The position numbers and the translations under genes are program-made. A model generated the notes under the pieces. It did no database searches, was not told where the DNA came from, and saw nothing but the letters and a program-made list of their open reading frames with translations. A stretch of 64,000 nucleotides of DNA from Pseudomonas multiresinivorans (GTDB taxonomy: Bacteria > Pseudomonadota > Gammaproteobacteria > Pseudomonadales > Pseudomonadaceae), in contig NZ_CP048833.1 of NCBI RefSeq assembly GCF_012971725.1, positions 1,860,001 through 1,924,000 of the forward strand. The letters are read 5' to 3'. Below are positions 24,468 through 32,292 of this stretch, one piece after another; the first letter of the stretch is position 1, and each line of letters opens with the position of its first letter.

Positions 24468-25028
24468 TCACTTGCTCCGTCCGATCAGTTGCAGGAATTC
24501 CTGGCGGGTATTGGTCGATTCGCGGAAGGCGCCGAGCATCACCGAGGTGTTCATCACCGAGTTCTGCTTCTCCACCCCGCGCATCATCATGCACATGTGC
24601 TGCGCTTCGATCACCACGGCCACGCCGGCGGCGCTGGTGACCTGCTGGACCGCCTCGGCGATCTGCCGGGTCAGGCTTTCCTGGATCTGCAGGCGGCGCG
24701 CGAACATGTCAACGATGCGCGCCACTTTCGACAGGCCCAGCACCTTGCCGGTGGGAATGTACGCCACATGGGCCTTGCCGATGAAGGGCAGCAGGTGATG
24801 TTCGCACAGCGAGTAGAGCTCGATGTCCTTGACGATGACCATTTCGTCATTGTCCGAGGCGAACAGCGCGCCGTTGACGATCTCGTCCAGCGTCTGCGCG
24901 TAGCCGTGGCAGAGGTACTGCATGGCCTTGGCCGCGCGCTTGGGGGTGTCCAGCAGGCCCTCGCGGGTCGGGTCTTCGCCGAGCCCGAGGAGAATCTCAC
25001 GGTAGTGGTGAGACAGGTCTTCGATCAT
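24468..25028 (-). CDS. folE: GTP cyclohydrolase I (type IA)
   Basis: 186 residues from MIEDLSHHYREILLGLGEDP. Zinc ligands Cys75 and His78 (YSLCEHHLLPF) and Cys146 (EAQHMCMMMRGVEK) mark the zinc-dependent type IA enzyme that makes dihydroneopterin triphosphate from GTP. The start with GGAG-containing leader (ggGAGttcctcg region upstream on this strand) is preferred over a 12-codon extension. Its position between folM and folX means this copy serves monapterin; a second folE for folate may exist elsewhere. Confidence 0.96.
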   Translation of the reverse strand: MIEDLSHHYREILLGLGEDPTREGLLDTPKRAAKAMQYLCHGYAQTLDEIVNGALFASDNDEMVIVKDIELYSLCEHHLLPFIGKAHVAYIPTGKVLGLSKVARIVDMFARRLQIQESLTRQIAEAVQQVTSAAGVAVVIEAQHMCMMMRGVEKQNSVMNTSVMLGAFRESTNTRQEFLQLIGRSK

Positions 25029-25060
25029 GGTGGGAGTTCCTCGTGCCCGCACCGGGCGGG

Positions 25061-25786
25061 TCATTTGAGGTGCCGGCCGCCGTTGACGGTCAGGGTGGTG
25101 CCGGTCACGTAGGGGCTGTCGAGCAGGTAGCGCACGCTCTGGTAGATCACGTCCGGGCCGGGCTCGATGCCCATGGCGGATTTCGCCAGGGTGCGGGCGC
25201 GGTACTCGGCGTCGTCGCCGGGATTGAACATGATCAGTGCCGGCGCGATGCCGTTGACCTTGATGCGCGGTGCGAGGCTGGCGGCGAAGGACAGGGTGAG
25301 GTTGTCCAGGCCGGCCTTGCTGGCGCAGTAGGCGATGCGGTTGGCGCTGCCCTTGCGGGCGACGTCGTCGCTGAGGTGGATGATGTCGGCCGGGGCGCTG
25401 CGCCCGGCGGCGTCGCGCTCGAGCAGTTCAGCGCAGCGCAGGTTGATCAGGTAGGGCGCGAGCATGTGCACGCGGAACAGCGATTCGAAGGCCTGCGCCT
25501 CTTCGCCGGGCTGCTCGGCGATCCACGCCGAGGCGTTGTGGATGATCGCGCGCAGTCGGTCGGTACGGGATTTCAGCTCGTCGATGAAGGCCAGGATGCC
25601 GGCCTCGTCGGCCAGTTCGGCGTGCAGGCAGGTGGCGCCCAGTTCGCACAGCTCGGCGATGCCGGGTTTTTCCTGGCGATAGGTCGCGATGACCGGCTGG
25701 CCGTCTTGCAGCAGGCGTTTCGCGCAATGCAGGCCGATGCGCTGGCTGGCGCCGGTGATCAGGATGGGGGCTGGGGTCTGGCCCAT
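25061..25786 (-). CDS. folM: dihydromonapterin reductase
   Basis: 241 residues, short-chain dehydrogenase fold: TGASQRIGLHCAKRLL at the start, IIHNASAWIAE, catalytic Tyr-x-x-x-Lys in AYCASKAGLDNLTLSFA, and the FolM-type tail VTGTTLTVNGGRHLK. The GASQRIG and HNAS variants are those of pteridine reductases rather than general SDRs. It reduces dihydromonapterin to tetrahydromonapterin. It is the first gene of folM-folE-folX; folE starts 32 bp downstream. Codons upstream of the chosen ATG run into the divergent flavodoxin promoter region and are not conserved-looking. Confidence 0.92.
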   Translation of the reverse strand: MGQTPAPILITGASQRIGLHCAKRLLQDGQPVIATYRQEKPGIAELCELGATCLHAELADEAGILAFIDELKSRTDRLRAIIHNASAWIAEQPGEEAQAFESLFRVHMLAPYLINLRCAELLERDAAGRSAPADIIHLSDDVARKGSANRIAYCASKAGLDNLTLSFAASLAPRIKVNGIAPALIMFNPGDDAEYRARTLAKSAMGIEPGPDVIYQSVRYLLDSPYVTGTTLTVNGGRHLK

Positions 25787-25930
25787 GCGCGCCTCGCGAA
25801 AATCCACAGGGGAAGCGCCGCGGTGGACAATGTCCGAGCGGCCGGGTAGGGCAAAACTATACCAGCCCCGGCGCGGTGCGGCACGGATGGGGCATAATGG
25901 GCGGCCTTGTCTTGCCTTGTGGGAGTGAAC

Positions 25931-26386
25931 ATGAAAGTCGCCATCCTGTCCGGATCGGTCTACGGCACCGCCGAAGAAGTCGCCCGTCACGCCAAGCGTT
26001 TGCTCGAAGCCGCCGGCCTCGAAGCCTGGTACGACCCGCGCGCCACACTGGACGCCATGGTCGAGTTCGCTCCCGAAGCTTTCCTGGTGGTGACCGCCAC
26101 CACCGGCATGGGCGATCTGCCGGACAGTTTCCAGCCGCTGTTCCATGCCATCCGTGATCGCCTGCCCGCGCAATGGCGCGGTTGCCCCGGCGGCGTGCTG
26201 GCGCTGGGCGATTCCAGCTATGGCGACACCTACTGCGGTGGTGGCGAGCAGGTGCGTGAACTGTTCGTCGAGCTGGGCGTACGGGAAGTGGTGCCGATGC
26301 TGCGCCTGGACGGCAGCGAGACCGTGGACCAGGAGACCGACTCCGAGCCGTGGCTGGCCGACTTCATCGCCGCGCTGAAGGCCTGA
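25931..26386 (+). CDS. MioC-like flavodoxin
   Basis: 151 residues. FMN phosphate loop SGSVYGTAEEVARHAK at residues 7-22, TATTGMGDLPDSF at 55-70, and ALGDSSYGDTYCGGGEQVRELF at 92-113 define a short-chain flavodoxin like MioC. It is an electron carrier; the partner is unknown. The ATG opening MKVAILSGS has GGGAGTG upstream. Its TGA overlaps the ATG of the cupin gene (TGATG). Confidence 0.9.
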   Translation: MKVAILSGSVYGTAEEVARHAKRLLEAAGLEAWYDPRATLDAMVEFAPEAFLVVTATTGMGDLPDSFQPLFHAIRDRLPAQWRGCPGGVLALGDSSYGDTYCGGGEQVRELFVELGVREVVPMLRLDGSETVDQETDSEPWLADFIAALKA

Positions 26387-26856
26387 TGCATCCCCGCGCT
26401 CGCCAGCTCATCGACACGCTGCAGCTCGCCCCGCACCCCGAGGGCGGCTTCTACCGGCGTGTGTTCGAGTCCGGGCTGAAGGGCGCCGATGGCCGGCCGC
26501 AATCGTCGGCCATCCTGTTCCTCCTGCCGGCGGGAACCGTCAGCCGCTGGCACCGCGTGGATGCCGACGAGCTCTGGCACTTCCACGAGGGCTCGCCACT
26601 GGAGTTGCTGATCGCCGACGCTCCGGAGTCCGCCGTGCGCATCGAAACGCTCGGCCCGGTGGGCGAGGGCAGTCTGCCGCAACGTGCTGTGCCCGCTTAC
26701 GCCTGGCAGGCCGCGCGCTGCCTGGGGGATTACGTGCTGGTGGGGTGTACCGTGTCGCCGGCGTTCGAGTTCGCAGGGTTCCAGTTGCTTGCCGATGATG
26801 AGCAGGCGCAGCGGGAATGGCCGAAGCTGGCCGGCGAGTTTCCGCAACTGCTCTGA
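26386..26856 (+). CDS. cupin superfamily protein (DUF985/cupin_5)
   Basis: 156 residues. IDTLQLAPHPEGGFYRRVFES and the cupin core SSAILFLLPAGTVSRWHRVDADELWHFHEGSPLELLI...YAWQAARCLGDYVLVGCTVSPAFEFAGFQL match the cupin_5 family; His in WHRVDADELWHFHEG would hold a metal. Function is unknown (a sugar epimerase-like fold has been noted for the family). The start is the ATG that overlaps the flavodoxin stop, implying coupled translation. Confidence 0.88.
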   Translation: MHPRARQLIDTLQLAPHPEGGFYRRVFESGLKGADGRPQSSAILFLLPAGTVSRWHRVDADELWHFHEGSPLELLIADAPESAVRIETLGPVGEGSLPQRAVPAYAWQAARCLGDYVLVGCTVSPAFEFAGFQLLADDEQAQREWPKLAGEFPQLL

Positions 26857-26861
26857 AGAGC

Positions 26862-26929
26862 TTCGCGAGCAAGCTCGCTCCTACAGGTCTGTGCCGCGCG
26901 CTCTTCGTAGGAGCGAGCTTGCTCGCGAA
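26862..26929. repeat. REP doublet (inverted pair), copy 2 of 3
   Basis: REP units at 26862-26884 and 26907-26929 in opposite orientation with the same core as at 8.1 and 34.1 kb; here the order of the two arms is tail-to-tail instead of head-to-head. It fills the gap between two convergent genes. Confidence 0.85.
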
Positions 26930-26935
26930 CCGGTT

Positions 26936-27823
26936 TCACTCCGGATGCAACGGCATCTCGATCATCAGCGCCAGCCAGGCCTTCGCTGCGTTCGACAAGT
27001 AGGCGTCGCGCCGCCAGATGAAACTGATGTCCCAGCGCAGGTCCGGTTGGCTCAGCAGTACGCGGACCAGACCGGGCCGCTCCAGGTCCTTCGCTACCAC
27101 GCGAGGCAGCAGTACCGCGCCCTGGCCGGCAGCGACCAATGCGCCGAGGAAGTCCGCCTGTCCGCTGCGCCCCCCTTCTTTCGGTTCGAATCCGGCTTCG
27201 CGGCAGGCGCGCAGCAGACGGTCGTTGAGGGTGAAGCTCTGCTGATAGAGCAGGAAGGGCGTGTCGGACAGTTCCACCAGCTCCAGGCTTTCCCGCGTTG
27301 CCAGCGGATGATCGGCCGGCAAAAGGACGTCCAGGGGCTCGTTGCAGAACGGCTGCCAGTCGAAGCCGGGCTCGTCCGGCGTGAGGCCGCCGCCCAGTTC
27401 CAGTTCGCCGCTACGGACCATTTCCTCCATGGTCTTGCTGCCGCCCTCGATCAGGTGCACGTCGATGTTCGGGTAGCGCCGCCGGTACTCGGCGAAGCGC
27501 CCGGCGAACAGCGCGTCGGCGCCCAGCAGCGGTAACCCAAGGCGCAGCTCGCCGCGGTGCAGGTGGGTGAGGTCGTCCAGCTCGGTATGCAGCTCGCGGC
27601 GCAGGCGCAACATGTCTTCGGCGCGGCGCAGTACCACTTCGCCGGCGGCCGTCAGGCGGATGTGCGGGCCGCTGCGCTCCAGCAGTTGTACGCGCAGGCT
27701 CTGCTCCAGCTGCGCGACTTGTTTGCTGACCGCCGACTGGCTGGCGTTCAGGTGCACCGCCGCCTGGGTGAAACTGCCGTGGCGCACGACTTCGGCGAAG
27801 GTGCGCAGCTGCTTGAATTCCAT
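26936..27823 (-). CDS. LysR-family regulator beside cidAB-like genes
   Basis: 295 residues from MEFKQLRTFAEVVRHGSFTQAAVHLNASQSAVSKQVAQLEQSLRVQLLERSGPHIRLTAAGEVVLRRAED, a typical LysR helix-turn-helix. It is divergent from the LrgA/LrgB-like pair and is its likely regulator; the 113-bp gap contains the direct repeat ATTCGatctATTCG (27839-27852 region). Effector unknown; CidR homologues respond to acetate-type overflow metabolism, which is knowledge of the family and not visible here. Confidence 0.92.
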   Translation of the reverse strand: MEFKQLRTFAEVVRHGSFTQAAVHLNASQSAVSKQVAQLEQSLRVQLLERSGPHIRLTAAGEVVLRRAEDMLRLRRELHTELDDLTHLHRGELRLGLPLLGADALFAGRFAEYRRRYPNIDVHLIEGGSKTMEEMVRSGELELGGGLTPDEPGFDWQPFCNEPLDVLLPADHPLATRESLELVELSDTPFLLYQQSFTLNDRLLRACREAGFEPKEGGRSGQADFLGALVAAGQGAVLLPRVVAKDLERPGLVRVLLSQPDLRWDISFIWRRDAYLSNAAKAWLALMIEMPLHPE

Positions 27824-27936
27824 TCTGGAATGGCTCCGATTCGATCTATTCGCTTTGGGGATGATAGGCGCGGGAGTAGGCTTTGCGCCATTCCCAACCG
27901 ATTTCTTCACCCACTCAACGCATTGAGATCGCCGCC

Positions 27937-28314
27937 ATGTTCCGCCGCGCCGCCCGCCTGATTTTCGAACTCGCCGTCCTCGCCGCCTTCTGGTGGGTGG
28001 GGGGCTGGATCGCCACGCTCACCGGGCTGCCGCTACCCGGCGGGGTGATCGGCCTGGCACTGCTGCTGGTGCTGTTCGCCTGCGGGGCGATCCGCCCGAC
28101 GCTGTTGCAGGGCGGCGCAGGCCTGTTGCTGGCGGAGATGCTGCTGTTCTTCATCCCCGCGCTGATGAGCCTGCTGGATTATGGCCCGCTGCTGCGCAGC
28201 GAAGGCTGGAAGATTCTGCTGGTGATCACCGCCAGTACCGTGATGGTGATGCTCTCCACTGCCCTGGCGGTGGAATGGATGTGCAACAGGAGTTCGCGCC
28301 ATGAGCCTCGATAA
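27937..28314 (+). CDS. CidA/LrgA-family membrane protein
   Basis: 125 residues, four membrane spans, with ELAVLAAFWWVGGWIATLTGLPLPGGVIGLALLLVLFACGAIRPTLLQGGAGLLLAEMLLFFIPALMSLLDY typical of the holin-like CidA/LrgA family. The family controls murein hydrolase export or overflow-metabolite transport. It overlaps the LrgB-like gene by 14 bp. Confidence 0.92.
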   Translation: MFRRAARLIFELAVLAAFWWVGGWIATLTGLPLPGGVIGLALLLVLFACGAIRPTLLQGGAGLLLAEMLLFFIPALMSLLDYGPLLRSEGWKILLVITASTVMVMLSTALAVEWMCNRSSRHEPR

Positions 28315-28987
28315 GCAGGCGCTGTTCTGGTTGGCCGTGACCCTGGGCGGCTACCTGCTCAGCCGTACCCTCTACCGCCGTTTCCAGCAGTACTGGCTGT
28401 CGCCCATCGTGTTCGTGCCGGTGCTGCTGTTCGCCCTGGCGATCCCGATGCAGGCCCGTTACGCCGACTACGCCCGTGACACCAGCTGGCTGGTGGCGCT
28501 GCTCGGCCCGGCTACCGTGGCGTTCGCCATTCCGATCTGGCAGCAGCGCGCCTTGCTTGCGCGCCATTGGCCGGCGCTGCTGACCGGCATGCTGGCCGGC
28601 TCGACCATGGCCATCGGCAGCTCCTGGGCGCTGGCCCACGCGCTGGCGCTGGATGGCCAGGTGACGCTGTCGCTGATTCCGCGCTCGATCACCACGCCCT
28701 TTGCCATGGAGATGTCCCACGACCTGGGCGGCGTGCCGGCGCTGACTGCCGCTTTCGTGATGATCACTGGGGTATTCGGTGCGCTGATCGGCGGCGTATT
28801 GATGAAGATGCTGCACCTGCGCTCCGCCCTGGCTCGTGGCGCGCTGCTGGGCGTTGGCGCCCACGGCGCGGGCACCAGTCGGGCTTACGAGTTCGGTGGT
28901 GAGGAAGGTTCGGCGGCGGGGCTGCTGATGGTGCTGACCGGGCTGTTCAACCTGCTGATGGCCCCGGTCCTGGCCTGGTGCCTGTAG
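28301..28987 (+). CDS. CidB/LrgB-family membrane protein
   Basis: 228 residues with about six to seven membrane spans; LIPRSITTPFAMEMSHDLGGVPALTAAFVMITGVFGALIGG and GALLGVGAHGAGTSRAYEFGGEEGSAAGLLMVLTGLFNLLMAPVL are the LrgB signature. Works with the preceding LrgA-like protein. The gene ends 3 bp before the convergent WbqC-like gene. Confidence 0.93.
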   Translation: MSLDKQALFWLAVTLGGYLLSRTLYRRFQQYWLSPIVFVPVLLFALAIPMQARYADYARDTSWLVALLGPATVAFAIPIWQQRALLARHWPALLTGMLAGSTMAIGSSWALAHALALDGQVTLSLIPRSITTPFAMEMSHDLGGVPALTAAFVMITGVFGALIGGVLMKMLHLRSALARGALLGVGAHGAGTSRAYEFGGEEGSAAGLLMVLTGLFNLLMAPVLAWCL

Positions 28988-28990
28988 GGC

Positions 28991-29704
28991 TCAGCTGAGC
29001 TCGTAGGCATCGAGCATGCGCGAGGTGTCGGCGGGGGAGTTGAACATCATCACGTCGATGATCGACAGGCCGGCCTCGAAGGTCGGCCGCTTCTGTTCGT
29101 AGGGCACCAGCTTGGGCTCCTGGAAGCGCAGCGTCAGCCCGGCGGCGTCGTACTTGCGGCGGTCGAAGAAGCTCTGCCCACCCGGCGGGTTCCAGTATTC
29201 CTCCACGCTGCCCAGTGCCTTGCAGATGTTCAGCGCCCATTCGTCCGGCGCTTTCGGGCGCTCCATCGGCAGGTCCATGCGCGAAAGGACCGGCATCTGC
29301 CGGGGGAAGCCCAGGTAGGCGCAGGTCGCCTCCAGGGTGGTCTTGTTCAGCGAGACGATGTCCTCGAACGGATGGTCCAGGGAGGCGGCGATCATCTCCC
29401 GCACATCGCGGTAGTAAGGGGCCACCTTGCGGTACACGTCCAACTGCGAGAACAGGCTGCGCCGCCAGTCCTGGCTGTTGTCCAGGCGCACGTCCTTGAT
29501 CAGTGTCTCGCGGTGGTGCTTGATCCGCGGCACGCGGATGTACAGCCAGCCGTCCTGCTGCTTGAGGATGCGGTTGCGCTCGATCCAGCCGTGATGGATG
29601 TACTGCACGGTGTCGAACAGGACGAACAGGTCGGTGTGCTTGATCAGGCTGAAGTAGCCCAGGTAAGGAAAGAAGTAGGGCTGCATGATGGCGGTTCGTT
29701 TCAC
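28991..29704 (-). CDS. WbqC-like family protein
   Basis: 237 residues starting at a GTG (VKRTAIMQPYFFPYLGYFSLIKHTDLFVLFDTVQYIHHGWIERNRIL) with GAGG 7 bp upstream; the family begins with this IMQPYFFPYLGYF motif, so the longer in-frame sequence upstream is rejected. WbqC-family genes are usually found in O-antigen or glycan clusters, where an acyltransferase-type role is suspected. Here it is alone, without sugar genes. A downstream ATG at 29684-29686 is the alternative start. Confidence 0.85.
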   Translation of the reverse strand: MKRTAIMQPYFFPYLGYFSLIKHTDLFVLFDTVQYIHHGWIERNRILKQQDGWLYIRVPRIKHHRETLIKDVRLDNSQDWRRSLFSQLDVYRKVAPYYRDVREMIAASLDHPFEDIVSLNKTTLEATCAYLGFPRQMPVLSRMDLPMERPKAPDEWALNICKALGSVEEYWNPPGGQSFFDRRKYDAAGLTLRFQEPKLVPYEQKRPTFEAGLSIIDVMMFNSPADTSRMLDAYELS

Positions 29705-30032
29705 GTCGGCTGCCTCGTTGGCCGAACTGGAGTCTCCTCCCGACTCCCAGGTACTACTGCGGAATGTTGCCAAAGATATTGCGAAATGTTTCCAGGTAGG
29801 CCGCAAGCGCCGGATAAGGCGTCGGGGGCAGGGCGCTAAACAGGCACGCTTCCGCCAGCCCGGACGTGCGATCTGGCTGCCGCACTGTCTGGATAGCGCC
29901 TTTGGAAGGAGTTGCCGGCGCGCCGGGTCCAGCTGGCGCCGCTCAGTGCAACTTCGCCCACTATAGGTGGTGAGACTCGCTGCGCAAGGCGGCTCATCGG
30001 TCCGCGCTTATGGGGGAACATTCGCCAGACAG
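29705..30032. other. gene-free stretch between wbqC-like gene and aldolase operon
   Basis: About 330 bp with no supported gene. GC-rich, with a GCGCCGGATAAGGCG inverted-repeat-like stretch near 29808-29822. I see no promoter I would name before the TGACAG sites that follow. Confidence 0.5.
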
Positions 30033-30062
30033 TGACAGAGGCAACTGTCAGTTCCGTGACAG
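30033..30062. promoter_or_regulatory. three phased TGACAG half-sites
   Basis: TGACAG (30033-30038), its complement CTGTCA (30045-30050) and TGACAG (30057-30062), each separated by exactly 6 bp, so the half-sites alternate in orientation with a 12-bp period. They lie 65-95 bp before the aldolase start codon and look like a multimeric operator. Confidence 0.55.
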
Positions 30063-30126
30063 TCGCTTCGCCGTGCTGCTGACTAGACTGCGCCATCGAA
30101 CAACAACAACGAAGAGGCTACCGACC

Positions 30127-30909
30127 ATGCACGCCGCTCATCCGCTGCCCACCGTGAACGTCAAGGACCAGGTCTCCGCCGCCGAATGGCAGACCCGCGT
30201 GGACCTCGCCGCCTGCTACCGCCTGATCGCCCTGCAGGGCTGGGACGACCTGATCTTTACCCATATCTCGGCCAAGGTCCCCGGCACCGAGGATTTCCTG
30301 ATCAACCCCTACGGCATGATGTTCCACGAGATCACCGCGTCGAGCCTGGTGAAGGTGGATGCCTCGGGCAAGAAGCTGATGGACAGCCCCTACGACATCA
30401 ACCCGGCCGGCTACACCATCCACAGCGCCATCCATGATGTACGCCACGACGTCGCCTGCGTCCTGCATACCCATACCGCTGCCGGTATCGCCGTGTCCGC
30501 GCAGAAGCAGGGCCTGCTGCCGATTTCCCAGCAGTCGCTGTTCGTCCTCTCCAGCCTCGCCTACCACGGCTACGAAGGTGTTGCGCTGAACCATGACGAG
30601 AAGGCGCGCCTGCAGGCCGACCTGGGCGAAGCCAACTTCATGATCCTGCCCAACCACGGTCTGCTGACCTGCTCCGCGACCATTGCCGATACCTTCCTGA
30701 TGATGTTCACCCTGCAGCGCGCCTGCGAGATCCAGGTGCTGGCCCAGGGCGGCGGCGCCGAGCTGATCATGATCCCGCAGCAGATCCTCGATGGCGCCCG
30801 CGCCATGGCTGCAGCCGTCACCAAGAGCAAGCAGGGCATGGGCGGCGCGCTGGCCTGGCCGGCACTGCTGCGCAAGCTGGACCTGCAGAACCCCGGCTAC
30901 CGCGACTGA
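30127..30909 (+). CDS. class II aldolase/adducin-family protein
   Basis: 260 residues. Metal-binding His in CVLHTHTAAGIAVSAQKQGL and the later LPNHGLLTC, with DDLIFTHISAKVPGTEDFLINPYGMMFHEITASSLVKVD near the N-terminus, match the class II aldolase/adducin family (about 260 residues in the adducin-like subgroup). The sugar or keto-acid substrate is not evident. Its stop overlaps the ATG of the alpha/beta hydrolase (TGATG), so the two form an operon. Confidence 0.88.
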   Translation: MHAAHPLPTVNVKDQVSAAEWQTRVDLAACYRLIALQGWDDLIFTHISAKVPGTEDFLINPYGMMFHEITASSLVKVDASGKKLMDSPYDINPAGYTIHSAIHDVRHDVACVLHTHTAAGIAVSAQKQGLLPISQQSLFVLSSLAYHGYEGVALNHDEKARLQADLGEANFMILPNHGLLTCSATIADTFLMMFTLQRACEIQVLAQGGGAELIMIPQQILDGARAMAAAVTKSKQGMGGALAWPALLRKLDLQNPGYRD

Positions 30910-31787
30910 TGGCGCTGGCCGGCATCACCCTGCGCGCCTGGCGCGCGCAGGGCTGCGACTTTACCTTCCGTGGCCACCCGATTCGCTACTGGAGTGCCGG
31001 CAGCGGCGCTCCGCTGCTGTTGATCCACGGATTCCCCACGGCATCCTGGGACTGGCACTACCTCTGGCAGCCACTGGCCGAGCGCTACCGGGTTATCGCC
31101 TGCGACATGCTCGGCTTCGGCGACTCCGCCAAACCCAGGGGCCACGACTACCGCATCCTCGAACAGGCCGACCTGCAGCAGGCGCTGCTGGAGCACCTGG
31201 GTGTGCAGGAACCGGTGCACCTGCTGGTACACGACTACGGCAACAGCGTCGGCCAGGAGCTGCTGGCGCGGCACGAGGAGGGCGCTTTCAAGCTGGCTTC
31301 GCTGGCCTTCCTCAATGGCGGGCTGTTCCCGGAGACCCATCGTGCGGTGTTGTCGCAGAAGCTGCTGCTGAGTCCGCTGGGTTCACTGTTCGGCCGGCTG
31401 TTCGACCGCAAGCGCTTGGCGCAGAACTTCGCCAAGGTGTTCGGCCCTGGCACCCAACCGTCCGAAGCGGAGCTGGACAGCTTCTGGGAGCTGATCCGCC
31501 ACAACGACGGGCCGAAGGTGATGCACCGGTTGATCCACTACATCCTCGACCGCCGCGAGCATCGCGAGCGTTGGGTCGGGGCGATGCAGCGTACCGAAGT
31601 GCCGCTGCGGCTGATCGACGGCCCGGAGGACCCGATCTCCGGCGCGCACATGGTGGTGCGCTATCGCGAACTGATACCGCGCCCTGATACGGTGGAGTTG
31701 CCCGGGATCGGCCATTACCCGCAGGTCGAGGCGCCGGAGCAGGTACTGCAGCACTACCTGGCCTTCCGACAGGATCGTGCCGAGTAG
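30909..31787 (+). CDS. alpha/beta hydrolase, epoxide hydrolase/haloalkane dehalogenase type
   Basis: 292 residues. Oxyanion HGFPT at 40-44; nucleophile Asp109 in HLLVHDYGNSVGQ (Asp, not Ser, so not an esterase); acid Asp in LIDGPEDPISG; base His in LPGIGHYPQVEAPEQV. This combination is that of soluble epoxide hydrolases and haloalkane dehalogenases. Which leaving group it handles is not readable; the dehalogenase halide-binding Trp next to the nucleophile is absent (Tyr110), favouring epoxide or a related ester-intermediate chemistry. Confidence 0.87.
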   Translation: MALAGITLRAWRAQGCDFTFRGHPIRYWSAGSGAPLLLIHGFPTASWDWHYLWQPLAERYRVIACDMLGFGDSAKPRGHDYRILEQADLQQALLEHLGVQEPVHLLVHDYGNSVGQELLARHEEGAFKLASLAFLNGGLFPETHRAVLSQKLLLSPLGSLFGRLFDRKRLAQNFAKVFGPGTQPSEAELDSFWELIRHNDGPKVMHRLIHYILDRREHRERWVGAMQRTEVPLRLIDGPEDPISGAHMVVRYRELIPRPDTVELPGIGHYPQVEAPEQVLQHYLAFRQDRAE

Positions 31788-31840
31788 GTACGGACTGATC
31801 CGCCCGCAGATTCGGAACTGGCTGATAGGCAGCCTCTGAG

Positions 31841-31887
31841 TGGCAGCGGTAGCTTCCCCGGCTTTGTTCCGCCGGAGGCCGCTGCCA
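31841..31887 (+). promoter_or_regulatory. hairpin enclosing the ribosome site of the next gene
   Basis: TGGCAGCGG (31841-31849) pairs perfectly with CCGCTGCCA (31879-31887), whose last base is the A of the start codon; inside, CCGGC (31858-31862) pairs with GCCGG (31871-31875), which includes the ribosome site GGAGG. The fold would hide both Shine-Dalgarno and start codon. Confidence 0.5.
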
Positions 31888-32180
31888 TGCCACTCAGATC
31901 CGTCATTCCCGTCCGCCAGCCGCAAGGCTCGCTGCGCTATCGGGTGTTGCTGCACATGCGCCAGGATTTCATCTGGATCGCCATTCCGCTGCTGTTGCTG
32001 CTGCTGGCGGCCGGCGCGGCCGGCTGTTACTACGCCTGGCTCCTGCAGCACTGGGCGCCTGCTGCTGGCGCTGCGTTGGCGCTGCTTGCGGCGGTGGGGC
32101 TGGTGTTGTTCTGGAGCGAATACGACTGGTGGCTGTTCAAGCTCGGCCCGCGCGGCAATCTGAACATGCCCATGCGCTGA
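31887..32180 (+). CDS. small two-span membrane protein, unknown
   Basis: 97 residues: a basic N-terminus (MPLRSVIPVRQPQGSLRYRVLLHMRQDF), two hydrophobic helices (IWIAIPLLLLLLAAGAAGCYYAWLL and AAGAALALLAAVGLVLFW) and a charged tail. CCGGAGG lies 8 bp before the ATG. No family recognised. It is preceded by a strong hairpin that could control translation. Its codon use resembles its neighbours, so I regard it as a real gene. Confidence 0.65.
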   Translation: MPLRSVIPVRQPQGSLRYRVLLHMRQDFIWIAIPLLLLLLAAGAAGCYYAWLLQHWAPAAGAALALLAAVGLVLFWSEYDWWLFKLGPRGNLNMPMR

Positions 32181-32292
32181 CGGATCATCCCCTGGCCTTA
32201 TCGGGCACCATTCAGCCGCGGTCGTCTTGGTTGTGACCGGATCGTGACTGCCGGACACTTGATGAAAAACCATCCTGTCTGGAGCCCCAAAC

